Translations under genes and position numbers: made by a program
Assembly: GCF_008704395.1 (NCBI RefSeq)
Contig: NZ_CP023695.1
Location: 4,340,001 to 4,404,000 of the forward strand
Source: Streptomyces alboniger
GTDB lineage: Bacteria; Actinomycetota; Actinomycetes; Streptomycetales; Streptomycetaceae
Direction: 5' to 3'
DNA length: 64,000 nucleotides
Notes under the pieces: generated by a model
Seen by the model: the letters and a program-made list of their open reading frames with translations, nothing else
The model's database searches: none
What the model was told of the DNA's origin: nothing
Shown here: piece by piece, positions 42,814-52,771 of the stretch
How positions within the stretch are numbered: the stretch's first letter is position 1
How the letters are laid out: every line of letters begins with the position of its first letter

Positions 42814-43305
42814 TCAGTGGCCGCCCTGCGCCTCGAAGCGCTTGTACGACTTCTCGATCTCGGCCTCGGCGTCCGCGCGGCCGACCCAGTCGGCGCCCTC
42901 GACGGACTTGCCGGGCTCCAGGTCCTTGTAGACCTCGAAGAAGTGCTGGATCTCCAGGCGGTCGAACTCGGAAACGTGGTGGATGTCACGCAGGTGCTCC
43001 ACGCGCGGGTCCGACGCCGGAACGCAGAGCAGCTTGTCGTCGCCGCCCGCCTCGTCGGTCATCCGGAACATGCCGATCGCGCGGCACTTGATGAGGCATC
43101 CGGGGAAGGTCGGCTCGTCCAGGATGACCAGAGCGTCCAGCGGGTCACCGTCCTCGCCGAGGGTGTTCTCGACGAAGCCGTAGTCCGCGGGGTAGCTGGT
43201 CGACGTGAAGAGGCGACGGTCCAGACGGATCCGACCGGTCTCGTGGTCCACCTCGTACTTGTTCCGCGAACCCTTCGGAATCTCGATGGTGACGTCGAAC
43301 TCCAC
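42814..43305 (-). CDS. ppa: Inorganic pyrophosphatase
   Basis: A protein of 163 residues, family I soluble pyrophosphatase, which hydrolyses PPi to phosphate and pulls biosynthesis forward. Signature residues are present: [33 protein letters not shown] with the Asp metal ligands, and [14 protein letters not shown] chose the GTG at 43305 ([12 protein letters not shown]) because GGAGGAG lies 6 nt upstream; the longer frame adds residues from that ribosome-binding site. It is divergent from dacB (85 bp) and is followed by a strong terminator. Confidence 0.97.
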   Translation of the reverse strand: MEFDVTIEIPKGSRNKYEVDHETGRIRLDRRLFTSTSYPADYGFVENTLGEDGDPLDALVILDEPTFPGCLIKCRAIGMFRMTDEAGGDDKLLCVPASDPRVEHLRDIHHVSEFDRLEIQHFFEVYKDLEPGKSVEGADWVGRADAEAEIEKSYKRFEAQGGH

Positions 43306-43390
43306 GGGTGGCTCCTCCATGATCAGCACATACTTCGGGTGATTAAGTGTCCCTCACGCAGATGTGTGATCGCGAAAGGGGCTGGTCGTC

Positions 43391-44917
43391 GTGCCGGAGC
43401 TCAAGCCTTGGCAGCGGCCTCGACAGCTTTTGAGACAGCTGCCAAAGCCTTCCGCCATCAAGCTCCCCCGGAAGCCGGGGAAGCTCACGACCTCGCAGCT
43501 CACGGCCTGTGCCGCCACCCTCGGCCTGGTGATCTCGGCCGGGGCGGTGGCCGCGGCCGGCCCTTGGGACTCCTCCGGTCAGCGTACGGCCGAGCGGGAC
43601 TGGGCCGCTGCTCAGGAGGCCGGGGGTGGCGCAGATCACGGCGGGCACGGGTCCGCGGGGGCGCCCGAGGCCGCCCCGAGCGCCCCTTCCGTGCTCACCG
43701 GACTCGGCGCGCCCGCGGGGACGGCACCCGCGCCGACGGACCGCGCCCTCGCGGACGTACTCGATCCGCTCCTGAAGGACCCGGCGCTCGGCCCGGAGCG
43801 CTCGGCCGTCGTCCTCGACGCGGTCTCCGGGAAGCGGGTCTACGGCGAGAGGGCGGGGGACGGCCTGACGCCCGCGTCGACCATCAAGATCGCCACGGCG
43901 GTCGCGGCGCTGTCCGCCGTGGGGCCCGACCACCGCATCGCCACCACGACGGTCATCGAGCCGGACTCCGAGGAGGTCGTCCTGGTCGGCGGCGGCGACC
44001 CCACGCTCACCGCCCGCAAGGACGGCCGGTACACCGACACCGCCGCGAGCCTGCGCACGCTCGCCGAGGACACCGCCCGGGCGCTGAAGTCCCGAGACAT
44101 CGACAAGGTGACGCTCTCCTACGACACCTCGCTGTACTCCGGGCCGCCGCAGCACCCCATCGGCCCCAACGAGAACATCACGCCGGTCAGCGCCCTGATG
44201 GCAGACGAGGGCCGCCTCGACGACTCCTCCAGCGGGCCCGCTCCGCGCGCGGGTGACCCGGCGGGCGACGCGGCGAAGAAGTTCGCGGACCTCCTGAAGG
44301 CCGAGGGCATCCACACGGAAGCCGACCCCGGCCCCTCCAAGGCGACCACCCGCGCCTCGTCCCTCGCCAAGGTCGAGTCGCCGCCCCTGTCCTTTCTGGT
44401 CGAGCGGATGCTGACCCACAGCGACAACGACATCGCGGAGGCCCTCGCCCGCCGGACGGCCATCGCCGCGAAGGAGCCGGCCAGCTTCGACGGCGCGGGC
44501 CGGGCGGTCGGCGCCCAGCTCACCAAGCTGGAACTGCCGCTCTCCGGAGCGAAGTTCGCCGACGGCAGCGGACTGGACCGCGCCGACCGCGTCTCCGCCG
44601 AACTCCTGGCGGCCCTCCTGGACCGCGCCGCCGACCCGGCCCGCCCCGAACTGCGCTCCGTCGTGACGGGCCTGCCGGTCGCGGGCTTCACGGGCACCCT
44701 GGTCGACCGCTACCCCAAGGACTCCCCGGGCACCGGCGTCGTACGCGCCAAGACCGGCACGCTCACGGGAGTGAACACCCTGGCCGGCACGGTCGTGGAC
44801 GCGGACGGCCGCCTCCTGCTCTTCGCCTTCATGACCACGGACACGAAGGATCCCCAGGCGGCCCAGAAAGCCCTGGACCACATGGCCTCGACCCTGGCGA
44901 ACTGTGGCTGCCGCTAA
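43391..44917 (+). CDS. dacB: D-alanyl-D-alanine carboxypeptidase / PBP4-type DacB
   Basis: A protein of 508 residues. The N-terminal membrane anchor is LTACAATLGLVISAGAVAAA, followed by an Ala/Gly/Pro-rich linker. The peptidase S13 domain has the three penicillin-binding motifs: S163-T-I-K166 (SxxK), S344-D345-N346 (SDN) and K454-T-G456 (KTG). Domain II of PBP4 is shorter than in E. coli. It trims or cuts peptidoglycan stem peptides outside the membrane. The start GTG 43391 is basic and Trp-rich (MPELKPWQRPRQLLRQL). A genus-wide repeat and small palindromes follow the gene. Confidence 0.94.
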   Translation: MPELKPWQRPRQLLRQLPKPSAIKLPRKPGKLTTSQLTACAATLGLVISAGAVAAAGPWDSSGQRTAERDWAAAQEAGGGADHGGHGSAGAPEAAPSAPSVLTGLGAPAGTAPAPTDRALADVLDPLLKDPALGPERSAVVLDAVSGKRVYGERAGDGLTPASTIKIATAVAALSAVGPDHRIATTTVIEPDSEEVVLVGGGDPTLTARKDGRYTDTAASLRTLAEDTARALKSRDIDKVTLSYDTSLYSGPPQHPIGPNENITPVSALMADEGRLDDSSSGPAPRAGDPAGDAAKKFADLLKAEGIHTEADPGPSKATTRASSLAKVESPPLSFLVERMLTHSDNDIAEALARRTAIAAKEPASFDGAGRAVGAQLTKLELPLSGAKFADGSGLDRADRVSAELLAALLDRAADPARPELRSVVTGLPVAGFTGTLVDRYPKDSPGTGVVRAKTGTLTGVNTLAGTVVDADGRLLLFAFMTTDTKDPQAAQKALDHMASTLANCGCR

Positions 44918-44947
44918 CACCTCCGAGAGGCCGGCCCAGGCCCCGAA

Positions 44948-44976
44948 GGGGCGCGGGGAACTGCGCGCCCAGCCAC
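44948..44976 (+). repeat. Dispersed Streptomyces palindromic repeat, copy 1
   Basis: The 29-bp core GGGGCGCGGGGAACTGCGCG plus CCCAGCCAC is one of the commonest intergenic repeats in Streptomyces (usual form ends GACCAGCCAC). A second copy lies inverted at 62438-62466. It sits after dacB, with the 12-bp palindrome GCCCCTAGGGGC nearby at 45006-45017 and a CCCTCC/GGAGGG hairpin near 45049. Confidence 0.75.
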
Positions 44977-45083
44977 CCCCAACCCGCACTCTCAAAGCCA
45001 TGGAGGCCCCTAGGGGCAAGCTCCGGGGCAACCTGGGGGGTCAACACCCTCCACCGGAGGGGGCCAGCACGTACCGTTGACGC

Positions 45084-46205
45084 ATGACGAGCATCGGTGG
45101 TGCGGAGATGGTCGACTGGAATCTCGCGGTGGCGACCGCGACCCGGCTCGTGCGGCCGGGCCCAGAGGTGAGCCGGGACGAGGCGCGAGCCATCGTCGCC
45201 GAGCTGCGCCGGCATGCCAAGTCCTCGGAGGAGCACGTCCGTTCCTTCACGGGCATGGCCACGGAGGACACCCACGACACCCCCGTCCTCGTCGTGGACA
45301 GAGCAGGCTGGATCAAGGCCAACGTCGCCGGCTTCCGGGAGATCCTCAAGCCCCTCCTGGACAAGATGCAGGACAAGCGCGGCAGCGGCCCCGGCGGCGC
45401 CGTCCTCGGCGCGGTCGGCGGCAAGGTGACCGGCGTGGAGCTGGGCATGCTCCTGTCGTTCCTGGCCTCCCGCGTCCTCGGCCAGTACGAGACCTTCGCC
45501 CCCGCCACCCGAGACCTCCCCGCGGGGGCGAACGGCGGCGGCAGGCTCCTCCTGGTCGCCCCGAACATCGTGCACGTGGAGCGCGAACTGGACGTGGACC
45601 CCCACGACTTCCGCCTGTGGGTCTGCCTCCACGAGGAGACGCACCGCACCCAGTTCACCGCCGTCCCCTGGCTGCGCGACCACCTCGAAGGCGAGATCCA
45701 GTCGTTCCTCGGCGAGACCGAGGTCGACCCGATGACCGTCCTCGAGCGCATCAGGGAGGCCGCCCAGTCGTTCGCCGGAGGCCGCCCGGAGGACGAGGAG
45801 GACGACGCGAGCCGCTCCATCGTCGAGCTGGTGCAGACCCCCGCCCAGCGCGAGATCCTCGCCCGCCTCACGGCCGTGATGTCCCTGCTCGAAGGCCATG
45901 CGGACTTCGTGATGGACGGCGTCGGCCCCGACGTCGTGCCCTCCGTCGCCGAGATCCGCGAGAAGTTCAAGGAGCGCAGGGCCCGCGGCGCGAGCCGCCT
46001 CGACCAGGCCCTGCGCAAGCTCCTCGGCCTCGACGCGAAATTGCGCCAATATCGGGACGGCGAGCGATTCGTACGAGCGGTCGTGCAGGAGGTCGGCATG
46101 GACGGCTTCAACCGCGTATGGACCTCGCCGAACACACTGCCCACGAAGGCGGAGATCGCCAAACCGGCGGACTGGGTCGCGAGGGTGCACCGTAAGGGAG
46201 ACTGA
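45084..46205 (+). CDS. Zinc-dependent metalloprotease (DUF2342; F420-biosynthesis-associated type)
   Basis: A protein of 373 residues. The HEETH motif (H183-H187, within LWVCLHEETHRTQF) is the zinc site, with a distal acidic ligand likely in SLLEGHADFVMDG. The N-terminus WNLAVATATRLVRPGP and the C-terminal LRKLLGLDAKLRQYRDGERFV are characteristic of actinobacterial DUF2342. The family has a metzincin-like zincin fold. The name 'coenzyme F420 biosynthesis-associated' comes from co-occurrence and not from biochemistry. There is no signal peptide. It precedes tilS with a 236-bp gap. Confidence 0.92.
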   Translation: MTSIGGAEMVDWNLAVATATRLVRPGPEVSRDEARAIVAELRRHAKSSEEHVRSFTGMATEDTHDTPVLVVDRAGWIKANVAGFREILKPLLDKMQDKRGSGPGGAVLGAVGGKVTGVELGMLLSFLASRVLGQYETFAPATRDLPAGANGGGRLLLVAPNIVHVERELDVDPHDFRLWVCLHEETHRTQFTAVPWLRDHLEGEIQSFLGETEVDPMTVLERIREAAQSFAGGRPEDEEDDASRSIVELVQTPAQREILARLTAVMSLLEGHADFVMDGVGPDVVPSVAEIREKFKERRARGASRLDQALRKLLGLDAKLRQYRDGERFVRAVVQEVGMDGFNRVWTSPNTLPTKAEIAKPADWVARVHRKGD

Positions 46206-46354
46206 GAGAACGGATGCGGCCGATGGCAGGAGAACGCCTCCGCAATCACCCGTCCGAGGGACCGTAGGCGAGGGGTAGGCGTGCAATGCTCGGGGAACGG
46301 CTCGGCTCTGTCACCATCGACACACTCTGAGTGACTGCACACTCGGTGTCCCGA

Positions 46355-46372
46355 GGCCTGGAGGACCAGGCC
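46355..46372 (+). other. Perfect hairpin in the tilS leader
   Basis: GGCCTGG-AGGA-CCAGGCC (46355-46372) is a 7-bp stem with a tetraloop, 70 bp before tilS. The 236-bp gap otherwise shows direct repeats of ACTC/GAGTGA type and no gene. It could be a DUF2342 terminator or part of the tilS leader. Confidence 0.45.
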
Positions 46373-46441
46373 CGGTCTCCGGAGTGAGTCCTGAGTGATT
46401 GGTCCGAGGCTCACCCCCGAACTTCACGAAGGGAACCGGAC

Positions 46442-47479
46442 ATGGGTCCCCATCCTGCGGTCGCGGCGATACGCCTGGCGGTCCGCCGCGTACTCCACGA
46501 CGTACTGACCGACGTACAGCGCAGCTCCGAGAACGACCCCCCACCCCCCGCACACGAGCACGCCCCCCAGCCGCTCGTGCTCGTCGCCTGCTCCGGCGGC
46601 GCCGACTCCATGGCGCTCGCCTCGGCCCTCGCCTTCGAGGCCCCCAAGCTCGGCATCCGCGCCGGCGGCGTCACCGTCGACCACGGCCTCCAGCCCGGCT
46701 CGGACCTGCGCGCGGCCGAGGTGCTCGTACGCCTCGGCGCCCTCGGCCTCGAACCGGTCGAGTCCGTCGCCGTGCGCGTGGGCCGCGAAGGCGGCCCGGA
46801 AGCCGCCGCCCGCGACGCCCGCTACGCCGCCTTGGACGCCGCCGCCGAACGGCACGCGGCGGCCGCGGTCCTGCTCGGTCACACGCGCGACGACCAGGCG
46901 GAGACCGTCCTGCTCGGCCTCGCCCGCGGCTCCGGGATCCGCTCCCTGTCCGGAATGGCCGCGACCTCGGGGGTCGCGGGCCGTTACCGCCGCCCCTTCC
47001 TGCACATCGACCGCCAGACCGCCCGCAAGGCGTGCATGGTCCAGTCGCTGCCCGTCTGGGACGACCCGCACAACGCCGATCCGGCCTACACCCGCTCACG
47101 GCTGCGCCACGAGGGGCTGCCCGCCCTGGAGAAGGCCCTCGGCAAGGGCGTCGTCGAAGCGCTCGCCCGCACGGCCCGGCTCTCCCGCGACGACGCGGAC
47201 GCACTCGACACCTGGGCCGCCCAGGCCGAGGCGACCGTGCGCGACGCCGCGGGCGTCCTGGAGTGCGCCAAGCTCTACGCCCTGCCGCCCGCCGTACGCC
47301 GCCGCATCGTGCGCAAGGCCGTCATCGAGGCCGGGGCGCCCGCGGGCTCGCTCTTCGCCCGGCACATCGAAGAGGTCGACCGTCTGATCACCGGCTGGCG
47401 CGGCCAGGGAGCCATCAATCTCCCGGGCAAAGTCGTGGCTCAGCGCCAGGGTGGCAGACTGGTGATCCGGCAAGGCTGA
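46442..47479 (+). CDS. tilS: tRNA(Ile)-lysidine synthase
   Basis: A protein of 345 residues. The PP-loop motif SGGADS (51-56) binds [18 protein letters not shown] sequence ([22 protein letters not shown]) and RPFL are the TilS signatures, and the C-terminal substrate domain follows. It converts the wobble cytidine of tRNA-Ile(CAU) to lysidine, so it is essential. It lacks the extra C-terminal domain of the long E. coli form, as usual in actinobacteria. The gene hpt follows 54 bp downstream, the order seen in many actinobacteria and Bacillus (tilS-hpt-ftsH). Confidence 0.97.
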   Translation: MGPHPAVAAIRLAVRRVLHDVLTDVQRSSENDPPPPAHEHAPQPLVLVACSGGADSMALASALAFEAPKLGIRAGGVTVDHGLQPGSDLRAAEVLVRLGALGLEPVESVAVRVGREGGPEAAARDARYAALDAAAERHAAAAVLLGHTRDDQAETVLLGLARGSGIRSLSGMAATSGVAGRYRRPFLHIDRQTARKACMVQSLPVWDDPHNADPAYTRSRLRHEGLPALEKALGKGVVEALARTARLSRDDADALDTWAAQAEATVRDAAGVLECAKLYALPPAVRRRIVRKAVIEAGAPAGSLFARHIEEVDRLITGWRGQGAINLPGKVVAQRQGGRLVIRQG

Positions 47480-47533
47480 CGAGAGGCCCGTGCTCATCGC
47501 GGGCCCGGTCGGCCGGTGGGACGACCGAAAGTG

Positions 47534-48094
47534 ATGCGGGTGGACGCGAAAGACATGGGCACCGACCTCAAGTCGGTGCTCATCACCAAGGAAGAGATCG
47601 ACGCGAAGCTGGCAGAGCTGGCCGCGAAGATCGACGCGGAGTACGCGGGCAAGGACCTGCTGATCGTCGGCGTCCTCAAGGGCGCCGTGATGGTCATGGC
47701 GGACCTGGCGCGCGCGCTGTCCACCCCCGTCACGATGGACTGGATGGCCGTGTCGTCGTACGGCGCGGGCACCCAGTCCTCCGGCGTCGTGCGGATCCTC
47801 AAGGACCTGGACACCGACATCAAGGGCAAGCACGTCCTGATCGTCGAGGACATCATCGACTCCGGTCTGACGCTGTCCTGGCTGCTGTCCAACCTCGGCT
47901 CGCGCGAGCCCGCCTCCCTGGAGGTGTGCACGCTGCTGCGCAAGCCCGAGGCGGCGAAGGTCGCGATCGACGTGAAGTGGATCGGCTTCGACATCCCCAA
48001 CGAGTTCGTCGTGGGCTACGGCCTGGACTTCGCGGAGAAGTACCGCAACCTCCCCTTCGTCGGAACGCTGGCCCCGCACGTCTACGGCGGCTGA
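47534..48094 (+). CDS. hpt: Hypoxanthine phosphoribosyltransferase
   Basis: A protein of 186 residues ([12 protein letters not shown] start; GTG 47516 would add six). It salvages hypoxanthine and guanine to IMP and GMP using PRPP. Motifs are [22 protein letters not shown], the active-site flexible loop [16 protein letters not shown], the PRPP-binding [13 protein letters not shown], and [26 protein letters not shown]. It sits in the conserved tilS-hpt-ftsH order. The gap to ftsH (184 bp) must contain the ftsH promoter or leader. Confidence 0.97.
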   Translation: MRVDAKDMGTDLKSVLITKEEIDAKLAELAAKIDAEYAGKDLLIVGVLKGAVMVMADLARALSTPVTMDWMAVSSYGAGTQSSGVVRILKDLDTDIKGKHVLIVEDIIDSGLTLSWLLSNLGSREPASLEVCTLLRKPEAAKVAIDVKWIGFDIPNEFVVGYGLDFAEKYRNLPFVGTLAPHVYGG

Positions 48095-48278
48095 CGTCCC
48101 GTAGGACCGCGTACGACGGCGGGGAACCCTCACCCGTTTCCCGCCGTTGGACCATTCGAAGGCGGGTTTGCCAGCCGTCCCGTGCGGCTTCGGGTCACAA
48201 TGCTGGGGTACCGTCCGAAGAACAGTCTTTATCAAACTCACTATGGCAGGAGGGACGGGGCGTCTTCGCTCCGTATGG

Positions 48279-50303
48279 ATGGACGTGAAGCGATACTTCC
48301 GTGGGCCAGTCATGTGGATCGTGCTGGCCGTCCTTGCCGTGGTCGTGTTGATGCAGGTCGTCGGCTCGTCCGGTGGCTACAAGACGGTTGACACCGGTCA
48401 GGTCGTTCAGGCGATCAACGACAACAAGGTCGAGTCGGCCAAGCTCACCACCGGTGACGAGCAGATCATCAAGGTCGAGCTCAAGGACGGCCAGAAGGTC
48501 AAGGACAGCAGCAAGATCCAGGCGAGCTACATCGGCGACCAGGGCGTCGACCTCGCCAAGTCTCTGCAGGCCAAGTTCGAGGACAAGCAGATCAAGGACG
48601 GTTACACCGTCTCCCCGTCGAAGCAGAACCCCTTCGTCGGCATCCTGCTCTCCCTCCTCCCCTTCGTCCTCATCGTCGTCGTCTTCCTGTTCCTGATGAA
48701 CCAGATGCAGGGCGGCGGCTCCCGAGTCATGAACTTCGGGAAGTCCAAGGCCAAGCTCATCACCAAGGACACCCCGAAGACGACCTTCTCCGATGTGGCG
48801 GGTTCGGACGAAGCCGTCGAGGAGCTCCACGAGATCAAGGAGTTCCTCCAGGAGCCGGCGAAGTTCCAGGCCGTCGGCGCCAAGATCCCCAAGGGCGTTC
48901 TCCTCTACGGCCCGCCCGGTACCGGCAAGACGCTCCTCGCGCGCGCCGTCGCCGGTGAGGCCGGGGTGCCGTTCTACTCCATCTCCGGCTCCGACTTCGT
49001 CGAGATGTTCGTCGGTGTCGGTGCCTCCCGTGTCCGCGACCTCTTCGAGCAGGCCAAGGCGAACGCCCCGGCGATCGTCTTCGTCGACGAGATCGACGCG
49101 GTCGGCCGTCACCGCGGCGCCGGCCTCGGCGGTGGCCACGACGAGCGCGAGCAGACGCTGAACCAGCTGCTCGTCGAGATGGACGGCTTCGACGTGAAGG
49201 GCGGCGTCATCCTGATCGCCGCCACGAACCGCCCCGACATCCTCGACCCGGCGCTCCTGCGCCCCGGCCGCTTCGACCGGCAGATCGCCGTCGACCGCCC
49301 GGACATGCAGGGCCGTCTGGAGATCCTCAAGGTCCACCAGAAGGGCAAGCCGGTCGCCCCGGACGTGGACCTCGGCGCGGTGGCCCGTCGCACGCCGGGC
49401 TTCACGGGCGCCGACCTGTCGAACGTGCTGAACGAAGCGGCGCTCCTGACGGCGCGCAGCGACAAGAAGCTGATCGACAACCACTCGCTGGACGAGGCGA
49501 TCGACCGCGTCGTGGCGGGCCCGCAGAAGCGGACCCGGATCATGTCCGACAAGGAAAAGAAGATCACCGCGTACCACGAGGGCGGACACGCCCTGGTCGC
49601 GGCGGCTTCCCCGAACTCGGACCCGGTCCACAAGATCACGATCCTGTCCCGCGGCCGGGCCCTGGGTTACACCATGGTCCTGCCCGAAGAGGACAAGTAC
49701 TCCACCACGCGCAACGAAATGCTCGACCAGCTGGCATACATGCTGGGCGGGCGCGCCGCCGAGGAGCTGGTCTTCCACGACCCGACGACGGGCGCGGCGA
49801 ACGACATCGAGAAGGCCACGGCCACCGCACGCGCGATGGTCACGCAGTACGGCATGACCGAGCGTCTCGGCGCGATCAAGTTCGGCGGGGACAACACCGA
49901 GCCGTTCCTCGGGCGCGAGATGGCGCACCAGCGGGACTACTCCGAAGAGGTCGCCGCGCTGGTCGACGAAGAGGTCAAGAAGCTCATCGAGACCGCGCAC
50001 AACGAAGCGTGGGAGATCCTCGTCGAGAACCGCGACATCCTCGACAACCTGGTCCTCCAGCTCCTTGAGAAGGAGACCCTCGGCAAGGAGCAGATCGCCG
50101 AGGTCTTCGCCGGGATCGTGAAGCGCCCGGCCCGCCCGGCATGGACCGGCTCCTCGCGGCGTACGCCCTCGACCCGCCCGCCGGTGCTCTCCCCCAAGGA
50201 GCTGTCGCTGACGAACGGTGCGAACGGCGCCACCCCCGCGGTGACGTCGGGCAGCGCGGACAAGCACCTTGAGGTGGCCCCGGAGGACCGCCCCGAGAGC
50301 TGA
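48279..50303 (+). CDS. ftsH: ATP-dependent membrane zinc metalloprotease FtsH
   Basis: A protein of 674 residues. Two N-terminal helices ([37 protein letters not shown]) flank a small extracytoplasmic domain. The AAA module has Walker A GPPGTGKT (211-218), Walker [12 protein letters not shown] and the SRH with [20 protein letters not shown]. The zinc protease motif is HEGGH (433-437), with D509 as third ligand. The Ser/Thr/Pro-rich tail is actinobacterial. It degrades misfolded membrane proteins and regulators. The start ATG 48279 ([10 protein letters not shown]) is unusual in lying 23 nt after AGGAGGG; the upstream ATG 48243 lacks a ribosome-binding site. Confidence 0.97.
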   Translation: MDVKRYFRGPVMWIVLAVLAVVVLMQVVGSSGGYKTVDTGQVVQAINDNKVESAKLTTGDEQIIKVELKDGQKVKDSSKIQASYIGDQGVDLAKSLQAKFEDKQIKDGYTVSPSKQNPFVGILLSLLPFVLIVVVFLFLMNQMQGGGSRVMNFGKSKAKLITKDTPKTTFSDVAGSDEAVEELHEIKEFLQEPAKFQAVGAKIPKGVLLYGPPGTGKTLLARAVAGEAGVPFYSISGSDFVEMFVGVGASRVRDLFEQAKANAPAIVFVDEIDAVGRHRGAGLGGGHDEREQTLNQLLVEMDGFDVKGGVILIAATNRPDILDPALLRPGRFDRQIAVDRPDMQGRLEILKVHQKGKPVAPDVDLGAVARRTPGFTGADLSNVLNEAALLTARSDKKLIDNHSLDEAIDRVVAGPQKRTRIMSDKEKKITAYHEGGHALVAAASPNSDPVHKITILSRGRALGYTMVLPEEDKYSTTRNEMLDQLAYMLGGRAAEELVFHDPTTGAANDIEKATATARAMVTQYGMTERLGAIKFGGDNTEPFLGREMAHQRDYSEEVAALVDEEVKKLIETAHNEAWEILVENRDILDNLVLQLLEKETLGKEQIAEVFAGIVKRPARPAWTGSSRRTPSTRPPVLSPKELSLTNGANGATPAVTSGSADKHLEVAPEDRPES

Positions 50304-50332
50304 TCCCGCGCGCCTCAGCAGGCCCGGAATGA

Positions 50333-50377
50333 ATGCCGCGCCCCCCTGGTTCTAGCCTGGGGGGCGCGGCATTTTTG
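50333..50377 (+). terminator. Rho-independent terminator of ftsH
   Basis: ATGCCGCGCCCCCC (50333-50346) pairs with GGGGGGCGCGGCAT (50359-50372), followed by TTTTT. This is a rare classical U-tract terminator for this GC content. It separates ftsH from folE. Confidence 0.95.
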
Positions 50378-50414
50378 GTACGCCCGCGTGAGACGCACAG
50401 GAACGAGGCACAAC

Positions 50415-51020
50415 ATGACCGACCCGGTGACGCTGGACGGCGAGCACTCGATCGGCGAGTTCGACGAGAAGCGGGCCGAGAACGCCGTGCGTGAGCTTCT
50501 GATCGCCGTGGGGGAGGACCCCGACCGCGAGGGCCTCCTGGAGACTCCGGCGCGCGTCGCACGGGCGTACCGGGAGATATTCTCCGGGCTGCGGCAGAAG
50601 GCGGAGGACGTCCTGACGACGACGTTCGACCTCGGTCATGACGAGATGGTCCTGGTGAAGGACATCGAGGTCATGAGTTCGTGTGAGCATCACCTGGTCC
50701 CCTTCGTCGGGGTCGCCCACGTCGGGTACATCCCGTCCACCGACGGCAAGATCACCGGCCTGTCGAAGCTCGCCCGCCTCGTCGACGTCTACGCACGCCG
50801 TCCGCAGGTGCAGGAGCGTCTGACCACCCAGATCGCGGACTCCCTGATGGAGATACTGGAGCCGCGCGGTGTGATCGTGGTCGTCGAGTGCGAGCACATG
50901 TGCATGACGATGCGCGGGGTGCGCAAGCCCGGCGCCAAGACGATCACGTCCGCGGTCCGCGGTCAGCTGAGGGACCCCGCGACGCGCAACGAGGCGATGA
51001 GCCTGATCATGGCTCGCTAG
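50415..51020 (+). CDS. folE: GTP cyclohydrolase I
   Basis: A protein of 201 residues from ATG 50415 ([12 protein letters not shown]). It makes dihydroneopterin triphosphate from GTP, the first step of folate synthesis. Zinc ligands are in [10 protein letters not shown] and [13 protein letters not shown]. The core [19 protein letters not shown] and [23 protein letters not shown] are characteristic. It is separated from ftsH by a strong terminator and so probably has its own promoter. The remaining fol genes lie downstream on the other strand. Confidence 0.98.
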   Translation: MTDPVTLDGEHSIGEFDEKRAENAVRELLIAVGEDPDREGLLETPARVARAYREIFSGLRQKAEDVLTTTFDLGHDEMVLVKDIEVMSSCEHHLVPFVGVAHVGYIPSTDGKITGLSKLARLVDVYARRPQVQERLTTQIADSLMEILEPRGVIVVVECEHMCMTMRGVRKPGAKTITSAVRGQLRDPATRNEAMSLIMAR

Positions 51021-51073
51021 CCGGACCGTATGCACGGCCGGACCGGTATGCACGGCCGGTCCGGACGGACGCC

Positions 51074-51559
51074 CTAGGCCGCCGGTGCCGCCTGGCCGTT
51101 CTCGTCGTCGTCCTCGGGGAGCTTGCAGACCCGCTCCAGGAACAGCGCGGCCGCTATCACCGCGATGCCCATCAGGACCGAGAGCCCGGCGTAGATCGCC
51201 TGGTCGCGGCGGGGCGGGACGTCGAGGAATTCGAGCAGGAACGCGCCCACGCCGCCGTACATCCCCGCGACGAGCGCCGCGACCAGGGCGCTGGCCTGGC
51301 CGAAGACGACCGAGCGGGCGGCCATCATGGGCTCGACGCCCTTCGCGCCGGGGCGGCGCTCACGCTGGGCGCGCAGGCGCGAGCGCAGCGAGAGCGCCGT
51401 CGACAGGAGAACGACCGCGATCACCGCGAGCACGACGGGCGCGGCCAGCGGGACCCGGGGCAGGGTGCCGACGGAGTCCCACAGGCGGGCGCCCGACCAG
51501 GACAGCACTCCGGCCACGACGAAGAGGCCGGCCAGTGTCCTGATGCGCAGTTGCTTCAC
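51074..51559 (-). CDS. DUF3180 membrane protein of the fol cluster
   Basis: A protein of 161 residues with four helices: TLAGLFVVAGVLSWSGARLW, LAAPVVLAVIAVVLLSTALSL, VVFGQASALVAALVAGMYGGVGAFLL and YAGLSVLMGIAVIAAALFLE. Basic (RERRPGAKG) and acidic (PEDDDENGQ) ends mark the loops. DUF3180 is nearly always found behind folK in actinobacteria. Its role is unknown, and nothing in the sequence suggests catalysis. It is the last gene of the folP-NTF2-folB-folK-DUF3180 unit, and is convergent with folE. Confidence 0.92.
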   Translation of the reverse strand: MKQLRIRTLAGLFVVAGVLSWSGARLWDSVGTLPRVPLAAPVVLAVIAVVLLSTALSLRSRLRAQRERRPGAKGVEPMMAARSVVFGQASALVAALVAGMYGGVGAFLLEFLDVPPRRDQAIYAGLSVLMGIAVIAAALFLERVCKLPEDDDENGQAAPAA

Positions 51560-51637
51560 GGGTGACCCTTCATTGCCTTCATCGTCGTGCCTGCACCGTC
51601 GTACGGATCCTGCGGAGGATCTTGTAGACCCTAACGA

Positions 51638-52249
51638 CTATTCCGGCAGCCGGAGTTCCAGGTCGGCGCGCGGCGCGACACCGTCGCGGGTGACGCCGGC
51701 GAGCAGCTCGGCGACCGGGCCGTGACCGGCCAGCTGGGCGTCGGGCTCGACGTCGTGCCAGGGGGCGAGGACGAAGGCACGCTCGTGCGCGCGCGGGTGG
51801 GGCAGGGTGAGCGCCGGGTCGTCGGAGACGACGTCGGCGTACGCCACGATGTCCACGTCGATCGTGCGCGGGCCCCAGCGCTCGTCCCGGACGCGGTGGA
51901 AGGCCTCCTCGACGGCCTGGGCGCGCTCCAGGAGCGAGGAGGGCGGCAGGGTCGTCTTCACCACGACGACGGCGTTGAAGTACGAGGGCTGGGTGCCGGG
52001 GTCCACGCCCCACGGCTCCGTCTCGTACACCGGGGAGACCGCCTTGACCCGCAGTCCGGGGGTGTCCTCCAGGGCGTCGACGGCGCCCTGGAGCGTCTCC
52101 AGGCGGTTGCCGAGGTTGCTGCCGAGGGAGATCACGGCACGCTTGGGGTTGGACAGGGTGGTGTCCGCCGCGTCCACCTGCTCGACCACGGAGGTGGGCA
52201 CCGGCTGGACGGTCGGGTCGCTCTGACCCGCTTTGAAGGGCGCAGTCAT
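51638..52249 (-). CDS. folK: HPPK, 2-amino-4-hydroxy-6-hydroxymethyldihydropteridine pyrophosphokinase
   Basis: A protein of 203 residues from ATG 52249. It transfers pyrophosphate from ATP to hydroxymethyl-dihydropterin. Motifs: AVISLGSNLGNRLETLQGAV, SPVYETEPWGVDPGTQPSYFNAVV, and the metal-binding RWGPRTIDVDIVAY followed by LTLPHPRAHERAFVLAPW. The N-terminal 35 residues before AVISLG are a variable extension. Its start overlaps the stop of folB (ATGA). Confidence 0.97.
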   Translation of the reverse strand: MTAPFKAGQSDPTVQPVPTSVVEQVDAADTTLSNPKRAVISLGSNLGNRLETLQGAVDALEDTPGLRVKAVSPVYETEPWGVDPGTQPSYFNAVVVVKTTLPPSSLLERAQAVEEAFHRVRDERWGPRTIDVDIVAYADVVSDDPALTLPHPRAHERAFVLAPWHDVEPDAQLAGHGPVAELLAGVTRDGVAPRADLELRLPE

Positions 52250-52605
52250 ACTCGGCTCCGGGTGATGGTGACGGTCACGTCGTCGAAGGGCACGGTGATC
52301 GGGGCGTCCGGCTTGTGCACGCACACCTCGACCTCCAGGACTCCGTCGTGCTTCAGACACGTCTGGGCGATGCGCTCGGCGAGGGTCTCGATGAGATCGA
52401 CCGGCTCGCCCTCGACGACGGCCACGACCTCCTCGGCCACGACGCCGTAGTGCACGGTCTTCGCCAGGTCGTCGTCGGCCGCGGCCGCTCGCGTGTCCAG
52501 GCCGAGAACCAGGTCCACGATGAAGGTCTGGCCCTCTTCGCGCTCCCGCGGATAGACACCGTGGTGCCCGCGGGCCTTGAGGCCGCGCAGCGCGACACGA
52601 TCCAC
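52246..52605 (-). CDS. folB: Dihydroneopterin aldolase
   Basis: A protein of 119 residues from GTG 52605 (VDRVALRGLKARGHHGVY), with AGGAG 8 nt upstream. It cleaves dihydroneopterin to hydroxymethyl-dihydropterin and glycolaldehyde. The signature GHHGVYPREREEGQTFIVDL, YGVVAEEVVAVVEG, LIETLAERIAQ and VHKPDAPI segments are intact. It precedes folK in the same unit. A 166-bp gap with a small hairpin separates it from the NTF2-like gene. Confidence 0.96.
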   Translation of the reverse strand: MDRVALRGLKARGHHGVYPREREEGQTFIVDLVLGLDTRAAAADDDLAKTVHYGVVAEEVVAVVEGEPVDLIETLAERIAQTCLKHDGVLEVEVCVHKPDAPITVPFDDVTVTITRSRV

Positions 52606-52685
52606 GCGAATCACTCCTGCAATCGTCGGTATGGGCAGGCCTGCGCCGAGTGCGGTCGGCACACCAGCCTCGATCGAATCTACCT

Positions 52686-52706
52686 GCGAGCACCGACAGT
52701 GCTCGC
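52686..52706. other. Hairpin between the NTF2-like gene and folB
   Basis: GCGAGCAC (52686-52693) and GTGCTCGC (52699-52706) form an 8-bp stem with a 5-nt loop, about 80 bp before folB. It could attenuate or terminate transcription from folP/NTF2 into folB. Confidence 0.5.
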
Positions 52707-52771
52707 CCGAGGGGCCTCCCGACGGGGCCCGCCGGCCCCGCGAGCCCCGCTGTTCCTTGGCCCCTACCCAC

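Noticed and set aside
48195..50267. Long open frame of 690 codons antisense to ftsH
   Set aside because: It is a codon-bias shadow: high third-position G/C makes the opposite strand open. No ribosome-binding site and no family likeness; ftsH is unmistakable.
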